From: Clostridia bacterium
Lineage (GTDB): Bacteria; Bacillota; Clostridia; Lachnospirales; Lachnospiraceae
Assembly: GCA_003249225.1 (NCBI GenBank)
Contig: QKJQ01000016.1
Location: 124,001 to 188,000, forward strand
DNA: 64,000 nt
Direction of reading: 5' to 3'
This document shows positions 35,404-44,718 of the stretch, one piece after another. A program made the position numbers and the translations under genes. Position 1 is the first letter of the stretch. Each line of letters begins with the position of its first letter. The notes below the pieces were generated by a model, which saw only the letters and a list, made by a program, of their open reading frames with translations, made no database searches and was not told the DNA's origin.

Positions 35404-37962
35404 ATGTATACATTTACGATCAATGGGAAAGAGGTCCGGACAGAAAACGATAAAAATCTGCTGGACTACATCAGGGATGAGCTGGACATTACTTCCTTAA
35501 AGAATGGCTGCAAGGAAGGTTCCTGCGGTGCCTGTATGATCCTCGTGGACGGTAAGAAGATGAGAGCCTGCCTGTTAACAACGGCAAAAGCGGACAAGAA
35601 AGAGCTTGTTACAGTAGAAGGACTTTCAAAGCGGGAGATGGAGGTCTACACCTACTGCTTTCAGAAAGCGGGAGCGGTTCAGTGCGGATTCTGCACACCG
35701 GGTATGGTAATCAGCGCAAAATCTCTGCTGGATACAGAACTAAGTCCCTCCAGAAGCGATGTGAAAAAAGCAATCAAAGGAAATATCTGCCGCTGTACCG
35801 GCTATAAGAAGATAGAAGATGCGATTTTGATGGCCGCAGAGTTTTTCAGGGAAGAGAAAAAGATACCGCAGGAGGTATTTACAGGAAGAGTCGGCGAACG
35901 CACCTTCCGTCCGGATGCTGCCGGAAAAGTAGAAGGAACGGCAAAATTTGCGGATGACCTGAAAGTGGAAGGAATGGCATACGGAAGCGCACTGCGTTCA
36001 AAATACCCAAGAGCCCTTGTGAAACATATTGATATCAGCAAGGCGTTGCAGCACCCACTAACCGTAAAGATCGTTCTGGCAGAGGATGTACCGGGGGACC
36101 GTACCATCGGACATCTGACACAGGACTGGCCGGCTCTGATTGCGAAGGGCGAGACGACAAGATATCTGGGAGACAGCATTGCTCTTGTGGCAGCAAAAAC
36201 AAAGGAAGCACTGTATGAGATCAAAGCATTGATCGAGGTGGAATACGAGGAACTTCCCCCCATGCTGTCACCGGAGGAAGCCATGGCAGAAGGCGCTCCC
36301 TTGATTCATGAGAGCGGAAATGTATATCGAACGGAGTTGATCCAGCGTGGAAATGTCGATGAGGCGCTTGAAAATTCTGCGTATGTGGTGACAAACACCT
36401 ATCAGACCCCGCATCAGGAACATGCCTTTCTGGAGCCGGAAAGTGCACTTGCCATTCCGGATGGAGATTCACTGACGGTCTATACCGGCGGGCAGAGTGT
36501 TTATGATGAATACAGGGAGATTGGAAAGCTCCTTGCGATTCCGGGTGAAAAGCTTCGAATCATCAGTGCCTATGTCGGCGGTGGCTTTGGTGGTAAGGAA
36601 GACATGAGTGTTCAGCATCATGCAGCCTTGCTTGCCTATCTAGCCAAGGTTCCGGTCCGGGTCACCCTTACCAGAGAAGAAAGCCTTTTTGTACATCCAA
36701 AGCGTCACCCGATGAAAATGGAACTGACCACCGGATGTGATAAAAGCGGCAGACTTACCGCCATGCGCCTTCGCCTGATCGCAGATACCGGTGCATATGC
36801 TTCCCTTGGCGGTCCGGTCCTGCAAAGAGCCTGTACCCATGCGGCCGGTCCGTACAACTACCAGAACATTGATATCATCGGGAAGTCGATCTATACGAAC
36901 AATGTACCAAGTGGTGCATTCCGCGGCTTTGGGGTAACACAGACCATGTTCGCAACAGAATGTAATATCAATATGCTGGCAGAAAGAGTGGGCATCGATC
37001 CCTATGAGATCCGCATCCTAAATGCCATTCGGCCGGGACAGAGCCTTCCGAACGGACAGATCGCAGACGAGGGTACCGGTATGGTGGAATGTCTGGAAGC
37101 AGTAAAAGATATTTATTATGATAACTATAAAAATGCAGGAATTGCCTGTGCCATTAAAAATGCCGGGGTTGGTGTTGGTATCCCGGATACCGGACGGGTC
37201 CGCCTGGTCGTTACCGGGGGAAAAGTATCCCTTCGGACCAGTGCATCCTGCATGGGACAGGGAATTGCAGAGACCATGCGCTCCATTTTGTGTGAGACAA
37301 CAAGACTGAAACCAGAGGAGGTTGTTGTTGCCATGCCGGATACTTCCATTACACCAAATTCAGGGACCAGCACGGCATCAAGACAGACGGTAATCACCGG
37401 AGAGACGACCAGAAGAGCCAGTCTGAAGCTTGCCAAAGACCTGCAGACTTCAACCCTTGCTTCCCTGGAGGGAAAGGAATACTATGAAGAATTCGTTGGT
37501 GTGACAGATCCGATGGGAAGCGAAAAACCAAATCCGGTCAGCCATCTGGCGTATGGATTTGCCTGTCAGGTCGTGATTCTTGGAGAAGACGGCAAGGTCG
37601 CAAAGGTGGTGGCAGCACACGATGTCGGACATGCCGTGAACCCTGCTAATGTGGAAGGACAGATCGAAGGCGGTGTTGTCATGGGTCTTGGCTACGGACT
37701 GACAGAAGACCCGAAGGTAAAGGGCGGGAGACCGACCGTATCGTATGGCAAGCTTGGGTTATTCAGAGCAACGGACATACCAAAGATCGAGACGATCTTA
37801 GTTGAGAAAAATCATGCAGAACTTGCCTACGGTGCAAAGGGTGTTGGAGAGATTCCTCTGATTCCGACCGCTCCGGCAGCCCAGGCGGCTTATTACAAGA
37901 AAGATGGTATCTTCAGAACAAAGCTGCCGCTGGAAGGAACACCCTATTTAAAAAGTGAATAG
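35404..37962 (+). CDS. xdhA: Selenium-dependent xanthine dehydrogenase (fused [2Fe-2S] and Mo domains)
   Basis: An 852-residue enzyme matching the selenium-dependent XDH layout in length and order. Residues 1-160 carry both iron-sulfur motifs (CKEGSCGACM, CGFCTPGM and ICRCTGY). The rest is the molybdenum domain with YVGGGFGGKEDMS, GAFRGFGVTQT, SCMGQGI and the catalytic GAKGVGE (Glu near 816). It should interconvert hypoxanthine/xanthine/urate-type purines; selenium would be a labile cofactor ligand, not selenocysteine. AAGGAGA precedes the ATG. It shares the operon with a separate three-subunit hydroxylase, whose FAD subunit might serve both. Confidence 0.93.
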   Translation: MYTFTINGKEVRTENDKNLLDYIRDELDITSLKNGCKEGSCGACMILVDGKKMRACLLTTAKADKKELVTVEGLSKREMEVYTYCFQKAGAVQCGFCTPGMVISAKSLLDTELSPSRSDVKKAIKGNICRCTGYKKIEDAILMAAEFFREEKKIPQEVFTGRVGERTFRPDAAGKVEGTAKFADDLKVEGMAYGSALRSKYPRALVKHIDISKALQHPLTVKIVLAEDVPGDRTIGHLTQDWPALIAKGETTRYLGDSIALVAAKTKEALYEIKALIEVEYEELPPMLSPEEAMAEGAPLIHESGNVYRTELIQRGNVDEALENSAYVVTNTYQTPHQEHAFLEPESALAIPDGDSLTVYTGGQSVYDEYREIGKLLAIPGEKLRIISAYVGGGFGGKEDMSVQHHAALLAYLAKVPVRVTLTREESLFVHPKRHPMKMELTTGCDKSGRLTAMRLRLIADTGAYASLGGPVLQRACTHAAGPYNYQNIDIIGKSIYTNNVPSGAFRGFGVTQTMFATECNINMLAERVGIDPYEIRILNAIRPGQSLPNGQIADEGTGMVECLEAVKDIYYDNYKNAGIACAIKNAGVGVGIPDTGRVRLVVTGGKVSLRTSASCMGQGIAETMRSILCETTRLKPEEVVVAMPDTSITPNSGTSTASRQTVITGETTRRASLKLAKDLQTSTLASLEGKEYYEEFVGVTDPMGSEKPNPVSHLAYGFACQVVILGEDGKVAKVVAAHDVGHAVNPANVEGQIEGGVVMGLGYGLTEDPKVKGGRPTVSYGKLGLFRATDIPKIETILVEKNHAELAYGAKGVGEIPLIPTAPAAQAAYYKKDGIFRTKLPLEGTPYLKSE

Positions 37963-38078
37963 GGAATATAGTTTGGAAAAGAATTACACAGTCCGAACAA
38001 AAGCCCCATTCCTTCACTCTTTTGTTTACCGTAACTATAACACAGAAAATAGCCAGAAAAGTCTTGAAAGGCGGAAGA

Positions 38079-39506
38079 ATGAGTCAAATGTTACTGATAG
38101 GAAATGGTGTTTTGATTACAAGAGACCCGGCCAATCCATTTATAGAAAAAGGCGGGCTTCTGCTGGAAGACAATCTTATCAAAGAAGTCGGCGACAGCAA
38201 TGAACTTAAAAGTAAATATCCTGAAGTACCTTATATGGATGCAGAAGGTATGCTGATCATGCCGGGATACATCAATGCACATCACCATATATACAGCGCC
38301 TTTGCAAGAGGTATGAACATTCCGGATAATCACCCTTTGGATTTTCTTGAGATACTGAAGGGCACCTGGTGGAAGCTAGACAGAACGCTGTCCTTGCAGG
38401 CAACGTATGACAGTGGAATCGCCACGTATCTTGAATGCATCCAAAATGGTGTCACGACCGTTGTAGATCATCACGCAAGCTACAATTCAATCACCAAAAG
38501 TCTGGAAGCCTTATCAGAAGCTGCCGGTCTGCTTGGTGTACGCACCTGCCTGGCATATGAGATCTCCGACCGGGACGGACAGGAAAAAATGCTGGAAGCT
38601 ATTCAGGAATCCTTTGATTTTGCAGAGCAGCTCGAGCGAAGTAACAGACCTTCTCAGGAAGAGGATACGGAGCAGCAAAATACAGAGGAACAAAAAAATA
38701 TAAAGGAACAGCAGAAAACCACAAAGCAGTCAGACGGCAGTATGCAGCGTGCATTGATCGGGCTCCATGCTTCTTTTACACTAAGTGATGAGACACTGGC
38801 CTTATGCCGGGAAAGAAATACAAAAAACATCGGGTATCATGTTCATGTGGCAGAAGGTGCCTATGATCAGGAACACTGCCTGAAAGAGTATGGCTGCACG
38901 GTTGTTGAACGACTGAAAAAGCAAGGTATACTGAACGAGCATGCCGTTGCCGGTCACTGTATCCACATCACAGAGTCGGATATGGATCTGCTAAAAGAGA
39001 CAGGAACGACAGTCGTACATAACCCGCAGAGCAACATGGGAAATGCTGTCGGAGCACCGGATGTCCTCACCATGATGGACAAAGGTATCCCGGTCTGTCT
39101 TGGAACCGATGGCTATACAAGTGACATGCTGGAATCTGCCAAGACAGCAATCCTCCTGCAAAAGCACCGCAGCAAAAATCCGGACCGAGGCTTTGCGGAA
39201 GCTGCAAAAATGCTGTTTCAAAACAATGCGGTATTTGCCTCCGGTCTTTTTGGAACGACCCTTGGTGTATTGCAGACAGGAGCGGCCGCAGATGTCATAC
39301 TGGTCGATTATAAGCCGTACACTCCGCTGACGAAAGAAAACATAGACGGACATTTATTTTTTGGCGTGAGCGGCAGGAACACCGATACGACAATTATCAA
39401 CGGAAAGGTATTAATGCGTCATAAAAAGCTGAAAGCAGACGTTGATACACTGTATAAAAGCTGCAGGAAGACTTCCGCACAGGTATGGAGAGAATTGTAT
39501 GAATGA
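38079..39506 (+). CDS. ssnA: SsnA family aminohydrolase with a Gln/Glu-rich insertion
   Basis: A 475-residue amidohydrolase of the SsnA group linked to selenium-dependent molybdenum hydroxylases. Metal-site motifs are INAHHHIYSAFARGM, VVDHHASYNS, GYHVHVAEG, GHCIHI and LGTDGY. In purine clusters it is expected to deaminate or hydrolyse a purine intermediate. Residues about 190-224 are a hydrophilic insertion (QEEDTEQQNTEEQKNIKEQQ) probably absent from other SsnA proteins. I use ATG 38079, preceded by AAAGGCGG, not the track's 38022. The preceding 116-base gap shows nothing recognisable. Confidence 0.92.
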   Translation: MSQMLLIGNGVLITRDPANPFIEKGGLLLEDNLIKEVGDSNELKSKYPEVPYMDAEGMLIMPGYINAHHHIYSAFARGMNIPDNHPLDFLEILKGTWWKLDRTLSLQATYDSGIATYLECIQNGVTTVVDHHASYNSITKSLEALSEAAGLLGVRTCLAYEISDRDGQEKMLEAIQESFDFAEQLERSNRPSQEEDTEQQNTEEQKNIKEQQKTTKQSDGSMQRALIGLHASFTLSDETLALCRERNTKNIGYHVHVAEGAYDQEHCLKEYGCTVVERLKKQGILNEHAVAGHCIHITESDMDLLKETGTTVVHNPQSNMGNAVGAPDVLTMMDKGIPVCLGTDGYTSDMLESAKTAILLQKHRSKNPDRGFAEAAKMLFQNNAVFASGLFGTTLGVLQTGAAADVILVDYKPYTPLTKENIDGHLFFGVSGRNTDTTIINGKVLMRHKKLKADVDTLYKSCRKTSAQVWRELYE

Positions 39507-41307
39507 CACGAAGAAAACAGCTGAAAATGAAGTAAAAACAGCCACCGATACGATGACACCGATTTCCTTTGAAAAGATGCTTCACAGCCTTTTGAAGGAA
39601 TACAGGACAAAGAAATGCTTTTATGAGGTGCCGGTGAGCCGGAACAAGTCAAAGGAATACCGGAACTATATTGGTCCGGCAGCAGGACCGCACACACAGC
39701 TCGCAGGGAACCTGGTGGCAGGCTATGCAGCGGGAGCGTCTTATTTTGAATTAAAGACGGTCCAGATAATGACAGGAGAAGAGCTTGGAATCAAAAAACC
39801 CTGCATCTATGCGGCAACAGAAGTCTTCAATACCGAATGGTCAACCGAGCTTTCCATAGAAGCAGCAAAAAGTGAATACATCAAAGGATATCTCTTGCTA
39901 AAGATACTCATACAGGAATTTGAGCTTGGTGACCCGGAGGGTTTTGAATTTGTCATGAGTGCAGGTTATGACCTGAACGGCATAAAAAGTCCTGTCATTG
40001 ATGATTTTCTTGAGAGCATGAAGGAGGCCGCTGCATCAAAGGAATGGCAGAAGGATATGGCTTATCTGAAAGAAAATCTTTCTATGTTTACGAACCTCAC
40101 AAAAGAATATCTGGACTCCATCCCTTCCTGTATAACCGATACCATTGCGCTTTCCACAATGCATGGCTGCAAGCGGGAAGAGATTGAAAAGATTGCAGAG
40201 TACCTGCTTTGTGAAAAGCAATTGAATGTATATGTGAAAATGAACCCGACACTTCTTGGAAGAGAAGGAGTCAGAAAAGCACTTGATTCGCTCGGCTATT
40301 CGCACCTGCACTTTGATCCGCACAGCTTTGAGGTGGATATCGACTTTGAAAGTGCCTGTGAGATGCTGGGACGGCTGCAAAAAACAGCAAAGAGCCTTGG
40401 GAAAAGGTTTGGCGTGAAGGTCACGAATACACTGCCGGTAACGATACAGCGAAAGGAGCTTTTGGGAGATACGATGTATCTGTCCGGACCGGCTCTGTTC
40501 CCGATTGCGATCGGAGTTGCTAAAAAGCTGGCAAAGAGATTTGACGGTACGCTTCCTTTATCCTATTCCGGCGGTGCCGATCAGAAGAACTGTAAGGATA
40601 TTCTGGAATGCGGGATTTATCCGGTGACGGTATCTTCCTACCTGCTTAAGCCCGCAGGCTATAAGAACTTAAAAGCACTGGCCGCTGCCGCAGATCTGGC
40701 AGTCATTCCGGAGCTCATTGATGCAGAAAAATGCGGAATGCTGGAAGCACAGGCAGGAACACAGGCGTCTTATCAATATAAGGCAATCAGGACGTATGCC
40801 GGTTCAGAGGATTATTCTGTCCTTTGTGCTGCCTGTCATAACTGCGTTGATATCTGTCCGAACCGGGCGAACAAAAGGATCACGATCGATGGGGAAGCAG
40901 CCGTTATTCACCTGGACAGCCTCTGCAACGAATGCGGCGCCTGCCGTTACTATTGCATAAAAGGCCATGTTCCATATAAAGAAAAGCTCACCCTGTTCAC
41001 GACAAAGGAAGCCTATGAAGCGACCACAAATCCTGGTATTTATATAGGAACAGAGGAAAACAGGGAAGCGATGGACATCATCGCTGCTGAGAAAAAGATA
41101 GAATTGCAGGAGATGGACAGCACCACGGCTGAGAAAAAGATAGAATTACAGGAGATGGACAGCACCACGGCCCGGAAGAAAAACAGTGTACCAAAGATCA
41201 GGAATATTGGAAGAAAGAGCATAGAGGATTCGTTGGAAAAAGAGTTCGGGAACGAAGCTGAAAAAATACGTAAGATAAATTGGGAGGAATATGCAGATGA
41301 GTTTTGA
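39499..41307 (+). CDS. ygfK: YgfK-like reductase lacking the flavoprotein module
   Basis: A 602-residue protein homologous to YgfK, the putative reductase of selenium/molybdenum purine clusters. Residues 1-420 match the N-terminal part (GPAAGPHTQLAGNLV, FELKTVQIM, FNTEWSTE, LSTMHGCKREEIE, LPLSYSGGADQ). Residues 443-480 match its C-terminal iron-sulfur part (CAACHNCVDICPNRAN, CNECGACRYYC). The GltD-like NAD(P)H:flavin module that separates these in E. coli YgfK (about 1030 residues) is absent. A 14-residue tandem repeat (AEKKIELQEMDSTT twice) lies near the C-terminus. Start at 39499, overlapping ssnA by eight bases. Confidence 0.92.
   Translation: MNDTKKTAENEVKTATDTMTPISFEKMLHSLLKEYRTKKCFYEVPVSRNKSKEYRNYIGPAAGPHTQLAGNLVAGYAAGASYFELKTVQIMTGEELGIKKPCIYAATEVFNTEWSTELSIEAAKSEYIKGYLLLKILIQEFELGDPEGFEFVMSAGYDLNGIKSPVIDDFLESMKEAAASKEWQKDMAYLKENLSMFTNLTKEYLDSIPSCITDTIALSTMHGCKREEIEKIAEYLLCEKQLNVYVKMNPTLLGREGVRKALDSLGYSHLHFDPHSFEVDIDFESACEMLGRLQKTAKSLGKRFGVKVTNTLPVTIQRKELLGDTMYLSGPALFPIAIGVAKKLAKRFDGTLPLSYSGGADQKNCKDILECGIYPVTVSSYLLKPAGYKNLKALAAAADLAVIPELIDAEKCGMLEAQAGTQASYQYKAIRTYAGSEDYSVLCAACHNCVDICPNRANKRITIDGEAAVIHLDSLCNECGACRYYCIKGHVPYKEKLTLFTTKEAYEATTNPGIYIGTEENREAMDIIAAEKKIELQEMDSTTAEKKIELQEMDSTTARKKNSVPKIRNIGRKSIEDSLEKEFGNEAEKIRKINWEEYADEF
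41086..41169 (+). repeat. In-frame 42-base tandem duplication inside ygfK
   Basis: Two 42-base copies (41086-41127 and 41128-41169) differ by one base and encode the same 14 residues in a charged tail. The near identity implies a recent duplication. Confidence 0.95.
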
Positions 41308-42490
41308 AATCGTTCAAAAGACCCTGACAACAGGTAAAAAACCGGAGCTGCAGCACCTTGGGATGGAGACTGCGAAAAAGGTCATGCGTTTCCATAACAG
41401 CTTTCCGATGTACCAGCCGACCCCCCTGCAAAGTCTTGCCTGCCTGGCAAGAACACTTGGGGTGAAAGGGATTTATGTAAAGGACGAATCGTATCGTTTC
41501 GGTCTGAATGCCTTTAAAGTCCTTGGCGGAAGCTACGCCATCGGGACCTACATAGCAGAAAAGCTGAATATGGACATTGATGAGCTGCCCTTTGAAAAAA
41601 TGATATCCGATGAAATCAGAAAGGAACTTGGAGAGCTGACCTTTATCTCAGCGACCGATGGAAACCACGGCCGCGGTGTTGCCTGGACTGTTAATCAGTT
41701 AAAACAAAACTCAGTTATATATATGCCAGCCGGGAGTTCGTTTGAGCGCCTTGCCAATATTAAGGCAGAAGGAGCGAAAGCTGACATTACAGACCTGAAT
41801 TATGATGATGCGGTGCGTCTTGCGAATGAACATGCGAAGGAAAATGGATGGATACTCGTGCAGGATACGTCCTGGGACGGATATGAAAAAATTCCGACAG
41901 CGATCATGCAGGGTTATACAACAACCGCGGCAGAAGCACTTTCACAGCTGCCGGAAAGACCAACGCATATCTTTCTTCAGGCGGGAGTCGGTTCATTTGC
42001 TTCTGCGGTAACCGGGTTCTTTGCAGACTATTACAAAGAGGAATGCCCCATTATAACAATCGTTGAACCAAACGAAGCCGCCTGCATTTTTAAAACGATC
42101 AAGGCAGGAGACGGTAAGATCCATCCAGTTACTGGTTCGATGAATACGATCATGGCAGGTTTGGCCTGCGGCGAACCGGTTACAGTCGGAATCGATATCC
42201 TTCGAAATTATGCGGATAATTTCGTAAGCTGTCCTGATTTTACAGCAGCACAGGGAATGCGGGTGCTTGGCGCTCCGACCGGGGACGATGAACGGATCAT
42301 TTCCGGGGAGAGCGGTGCTGCGGGCTTTGGTCTGTTCTATGAGGCTATGACGAATCCTCTGCTTGCCGACTTGAAAGATGCACTAAAAATCAATTCAGAT
42401 TCAAGACTTTTGTTCTTTAGTACAGAGGGAGACACCGACAAAGAGAATTATAAAAAGATCGTCTGGGACGGAGCGTATGCCAGACCTTAG
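41297..42490 (+). CDS. ygeX: Diaminopropionate ammonia-lyase
   Basis: A 397-residue fold-type II PLP enzyme that splits 2,3-diaminopropionate into pyruvate and ammonia. Motifs are VKDESYRFGLNAFKVLGG with the PLP lysine, SATDGNHGRGVAW, LQAGVGSFASAV and SGESGAAGFG. It is the final carbon-releasing step proposed for the purine pathway. I choose ATG 41297 (GGGAGG nine bases upstream) over 41291 (three bases). It overlaps ygfK by 11 bases. Confidence 0.96.
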   Translation: MSFEIVQKTLTTGKKPELQHLGMETAKKVMRFHNSFPMYQPTPLQSLACLARTLGVKGIYVKDESYRFGLNAFKVLGGSYAIGTYIAEKLNMDIDELPFEKMISDEIRKELGELTFISATDGNHGRGVAWTVNQLKQNSVIYMPAGSSFERLANIKAEGAKADITDLNYDDAVRLANEHAKENGWILVQDTSWDGYEKIPTAIMQGYTTTAAEALSQLPERPTHIFLQAGVGSFASAVTGFFADYYKEECPIITIVEPNEAACIFKTIKAGDGKIHPVTGSMNTIMAGLACGEPVTVGIDILRNYADNFVSCPDFTAAQGMRVLGAPTGDDERIISGESGAAGFGLFYEAMTNPLLADLKDALKINSDSRLLFFSTEGDTDKENYKKIVWDGAYARP

Positions 42491-42502
42491 CAGGAGGATT
42501 GT

Positions 42503-43684
42503 ATGATAGAAGAAAAAGAAAAATCGCAGGTCATTGACCTGTGCAGGGCACTGATTTGTGCAAAAAGCTATTCCGGTGAGGAAGAAAAAGCCGGTGAACT
42601 TCTGCAGAGCTTTTTTAAAGAACATGGCTTTGACCGTGTGCACGTAGATGAATACGGGAATGTGATTGGAACCATACGGGGGAAAAGACAGGGGAAGAAG
42701 CTGTTGTTTGACGGTCATATCGATACAGTACCGGTTGTGAATCAGGAAAAATGGACGCATGATCCATTTGCTGCAGAGATCGTGGATGGGAAAATCTATG
42801 GCCGTGGAGCCAGTGATATGAAGGGTGCTGTTGCTGCCATGGCAGTGGCGGCGGCTAATTTTGCAGAAATGACGAACAAGGATTTTGCCGGAGAGATTCA
42901 TGTGGCGGGTGTGGTTCATGAGGAATGTTTCGAGGGTGTGGCCGCCAGAAAAATCAGTGAGTTTGTAAAGCCGGATTATGTGGTGATCGGAGAAGCTTCT
43001 AATCTGAATCTAAAGATTGGACAGAGGGGAAGAGCAGAGATCGTGGTTGAGACGTTTGGAATTCCGGCACATTCTGCAAGTCCTGAAAAGGGTCTGAATG
43101 CAGTCTATGCCATGAGTAAGGTAATCCAGGTCATCCGTGAGCTCGAACCAACGGAGCATAAGGTTCTTGGCAAAGGAATTCTTGAACTGACCGATATAAA
43201 ATCCACACCATATCCTGGTGCTTCTGTTGTTCCGGAGTATTGCAGAGTAACGTATGACAGACGACTCCTTGTCGGCGAGACGAAGGCGAGCGTACTCGAA
43301 CCGATCCAGACAGCACTTGATCAGCTGATGGCACAGGATCCGACAGTGAAAGCAAAGGTTTCTTATGCAAAGGGAAAAGAACGCTGCTACACCGGCAATG
43401 AGATCGAAGGAGAGAGATTCTTCCCGGGCTGGCTCTTTGAAAAAGAGGAAACCTGGGTGAAGGCCATCATGAATGAACTAGAAGGTTCAGGCTTCCAGCC
43501 GTCCATAACACAGTATAATTTCTGTACGAACGGAAGCCATTATGCCGGAGAAGCAGGAATCACGACCTTTGGTATGGGACCTTCCGATGAAAGACTGGCC
43601 CACGTGATTGATGAATACATTGAAATCGATCAGCTGACCAAGGTCACGGAGTGCTACAAGGGCATTATGAAGGCATTGTTATAA
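42503..43684 (+). CDS. ygeY: YgeY family M20 hydrolase
   Basis: A 393-residue M20-type metallohydrolase of the selenium-linked YgeY family. Metal-binding motifs are LLFDGHIDTVPV, GRGASDMKGAVAAM, VVHEECFEG (catalytic Glu pair) and the late NFCTNGSHYAG. In the purine cluster it should hydrolyse an N-acyl, ureido or formimino intermediate just before YgeX. Start ATG follows AGGAGG. It lies 12 bases after ygeX. Confidence 0.95.
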   Translation: MIEEKEKSQVIDLCRALICAKSYSGEEEKAGELLQSFFKEHGFDRVHVDEYGNVIGTIRGKRQGKKLLFDGHIDTVPVVNQEKWTHDPFAAEIVDGKIYGRGASDMKGAVAAMAVAAANFAEMTNKDFAGEIHVAGVVHEECFEGVAARKISEFVKPDYVVIGEASNLNLKIGQRGRAEIVVETFGIPAHSASPEKGLNAVYAMSKVIQVIRELEPTEHKVLGKGILELTDIKSTPYPGASVVPEYCRVTYDRRLLVGETKASVLEPIQTALDQLMAQDPTVKAKVSYAKGKERCYTGNEIEGERFFPGWLFEKEETWVKAIMNELEGSGFQPSITQYNFCTNGSHYAGEAGITTFGMGPSDERLAHVIDEYIEIDQLTKVTECYKGIMKALL

Positions 43685-43745
43685 GGAAGAAGGGAAAGCT
43701 TTTCATCGGGTGATCCGGTGACCTTGAGCGAATGGATGGAGGAGT

Positions 43746-44603
43746 ATGAAACGAAAATTCTTTAAACGGGAAAGGTTACTTATTGCGGTCCTGATCTTTG
43801 CCATGCTGGCTGTGACTGCCTGCGGGTCAAAAGAAGCAGAAACAGCAGTGATAACCTTTGACAGTCTTGCGACCGATCAGGTATCTCTGATTGCACTGGG
43901 AAATTCCGATGTGCCGGTCGGTCAGTATTCACAGGAGATTCTTGAGAAGCTGGGGATCTGGGAGCAGATGCAGGATAAGATATCCTTTGGTTCGAACGTA
44001 AAAGAAGTACTTTCTCAGGTAGAAGAAGGTTCGGTTGACTGCGGAATGGTCTATGCAACGGATGCAGCAACGGCAGAAGGGGTTATGGTTGCTGCCAAAG
44101 CCCCGGAAGGCTCCCTTGCAACACCGGTGCTTTATCCGGTGGCAAGGTTGAAGGAGGCAAAGAACAAGGAGCTTGCAGCAGCTTTCTTAAGTTTCCTGAC
44201 GACGGAGGATTCCGCGAAAGAATTCGAATCGGTAGGCTTTACGTTTGTTGGAACCGTAACGACGGATAGCAGTACGGAAAGCAGTGCAGAGGATCGCACG
44301 GAAAATCAGTCGTCTGCTCCGGGATCAGGAACGCTGACAGTCTTTGCCGCTGCCAGTCTGACAGAAAGTATGACAGCAATCGCGGAGGCCTTTGAAGCAA
44401 TGTATCCAAATACGGAGGTAATCTGCAACTTTGATTCAAGCGGAACACTAAAGACACAGATCGAAGCCGGTGCAGAGGCGGATATCTTCTTTTCAGCAGC
44501 CCAGAAACAGATGAATGCACTGGAAGAGGAGAATCTGATCGATACAGACACGAGACAGGATCTGTTGAAAAATGAAGTGGTATTGATTGTGCCAAAAGAC
44601 TGA
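43746..44603 (+). CDS. modA: Molybdate-binding lipoprotein, circularly permuted ModA
   Basis: A 285-residue lipoprotein (lipobox VTAC, Cys 26) in the position and with the partners of ModA. The order of its halves is reversed. Residues about 36-165 match the normal C-terminal half (LIALGNSDVPVGQYSQEILE, GMVYATDA, YPVARLKEA). A 28-residue Ser/Thr/Glu linker follows. Residues 195-285 match the normal N-terminal half (LTVFAAASLTESM, FDSSGTLKTQIEAGAEADIF, VVLIVPKD), where the protein stops. Molybdate-contacting Ser and Val/Tyr regions are all present, so function is plausible. GGAGG precedes the ATG. Confidence 0.9.
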   Translation: MKRKFFKRERLLIAVLIFAMLAVTACGSKEAETAVITFDSLATDQVSLIALGNSDVPVGQYSQEILEKLGIWEQMQDKISFGSNVKEVLSQVEEGSVDCGMVYATDAATAEGVMVAAKAPEGSLATPVLYPVARLKEAKNKELAAAFLSFLTTEDSAKEFESVGFTFVGTVTTDSSTESSAEDRTENQSSAPGSGTLTVFAAASLTESMTAIAEAFEAMYPNTEVICNFDSSGTLKTQIEAGAEADIFFSAAQKQMNALEEENLIDTDTRQDLLKNEVVLIVPKD

Positions 44604-44668
44604 TCCGTGTCCACAGTATAAGAAACGTAATTGGTAAAATTAAGTTACAAGGCGAAGATAGTTGTATC

Positions 44669-44691
44669 ACAGTAAAATAATTGTACTGTGT
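44669..44691. repeat. Inverted repeat between modA and modB
   Basis: CACAGTA-N9-TACTGTG, a 7-base-pair inverted repeat about 28 bases before modB. It could be a weak hairpin or a binding site. It does not resemble a ModE site. Confidence 0.4.
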
Positions 44692-44718
44692 AAAATGAAC
44701 CAGTGAGGAGGTGAGGCA

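Noticed and set aside
35404-37962. Selenocysteine (in-frame UGA) in the selenium-dependent XDH
   Set aside because: The frame has no internal UGA. In this family selenium is a labile cofactor ligand, not an amino acid.
44604-44718. Remnant of the missing C-terminal half of a second modA copy
   Set aside because: Translation in all three forward frames after the stop shows no ModA-like sequence; only a short inverted repeat is visible.
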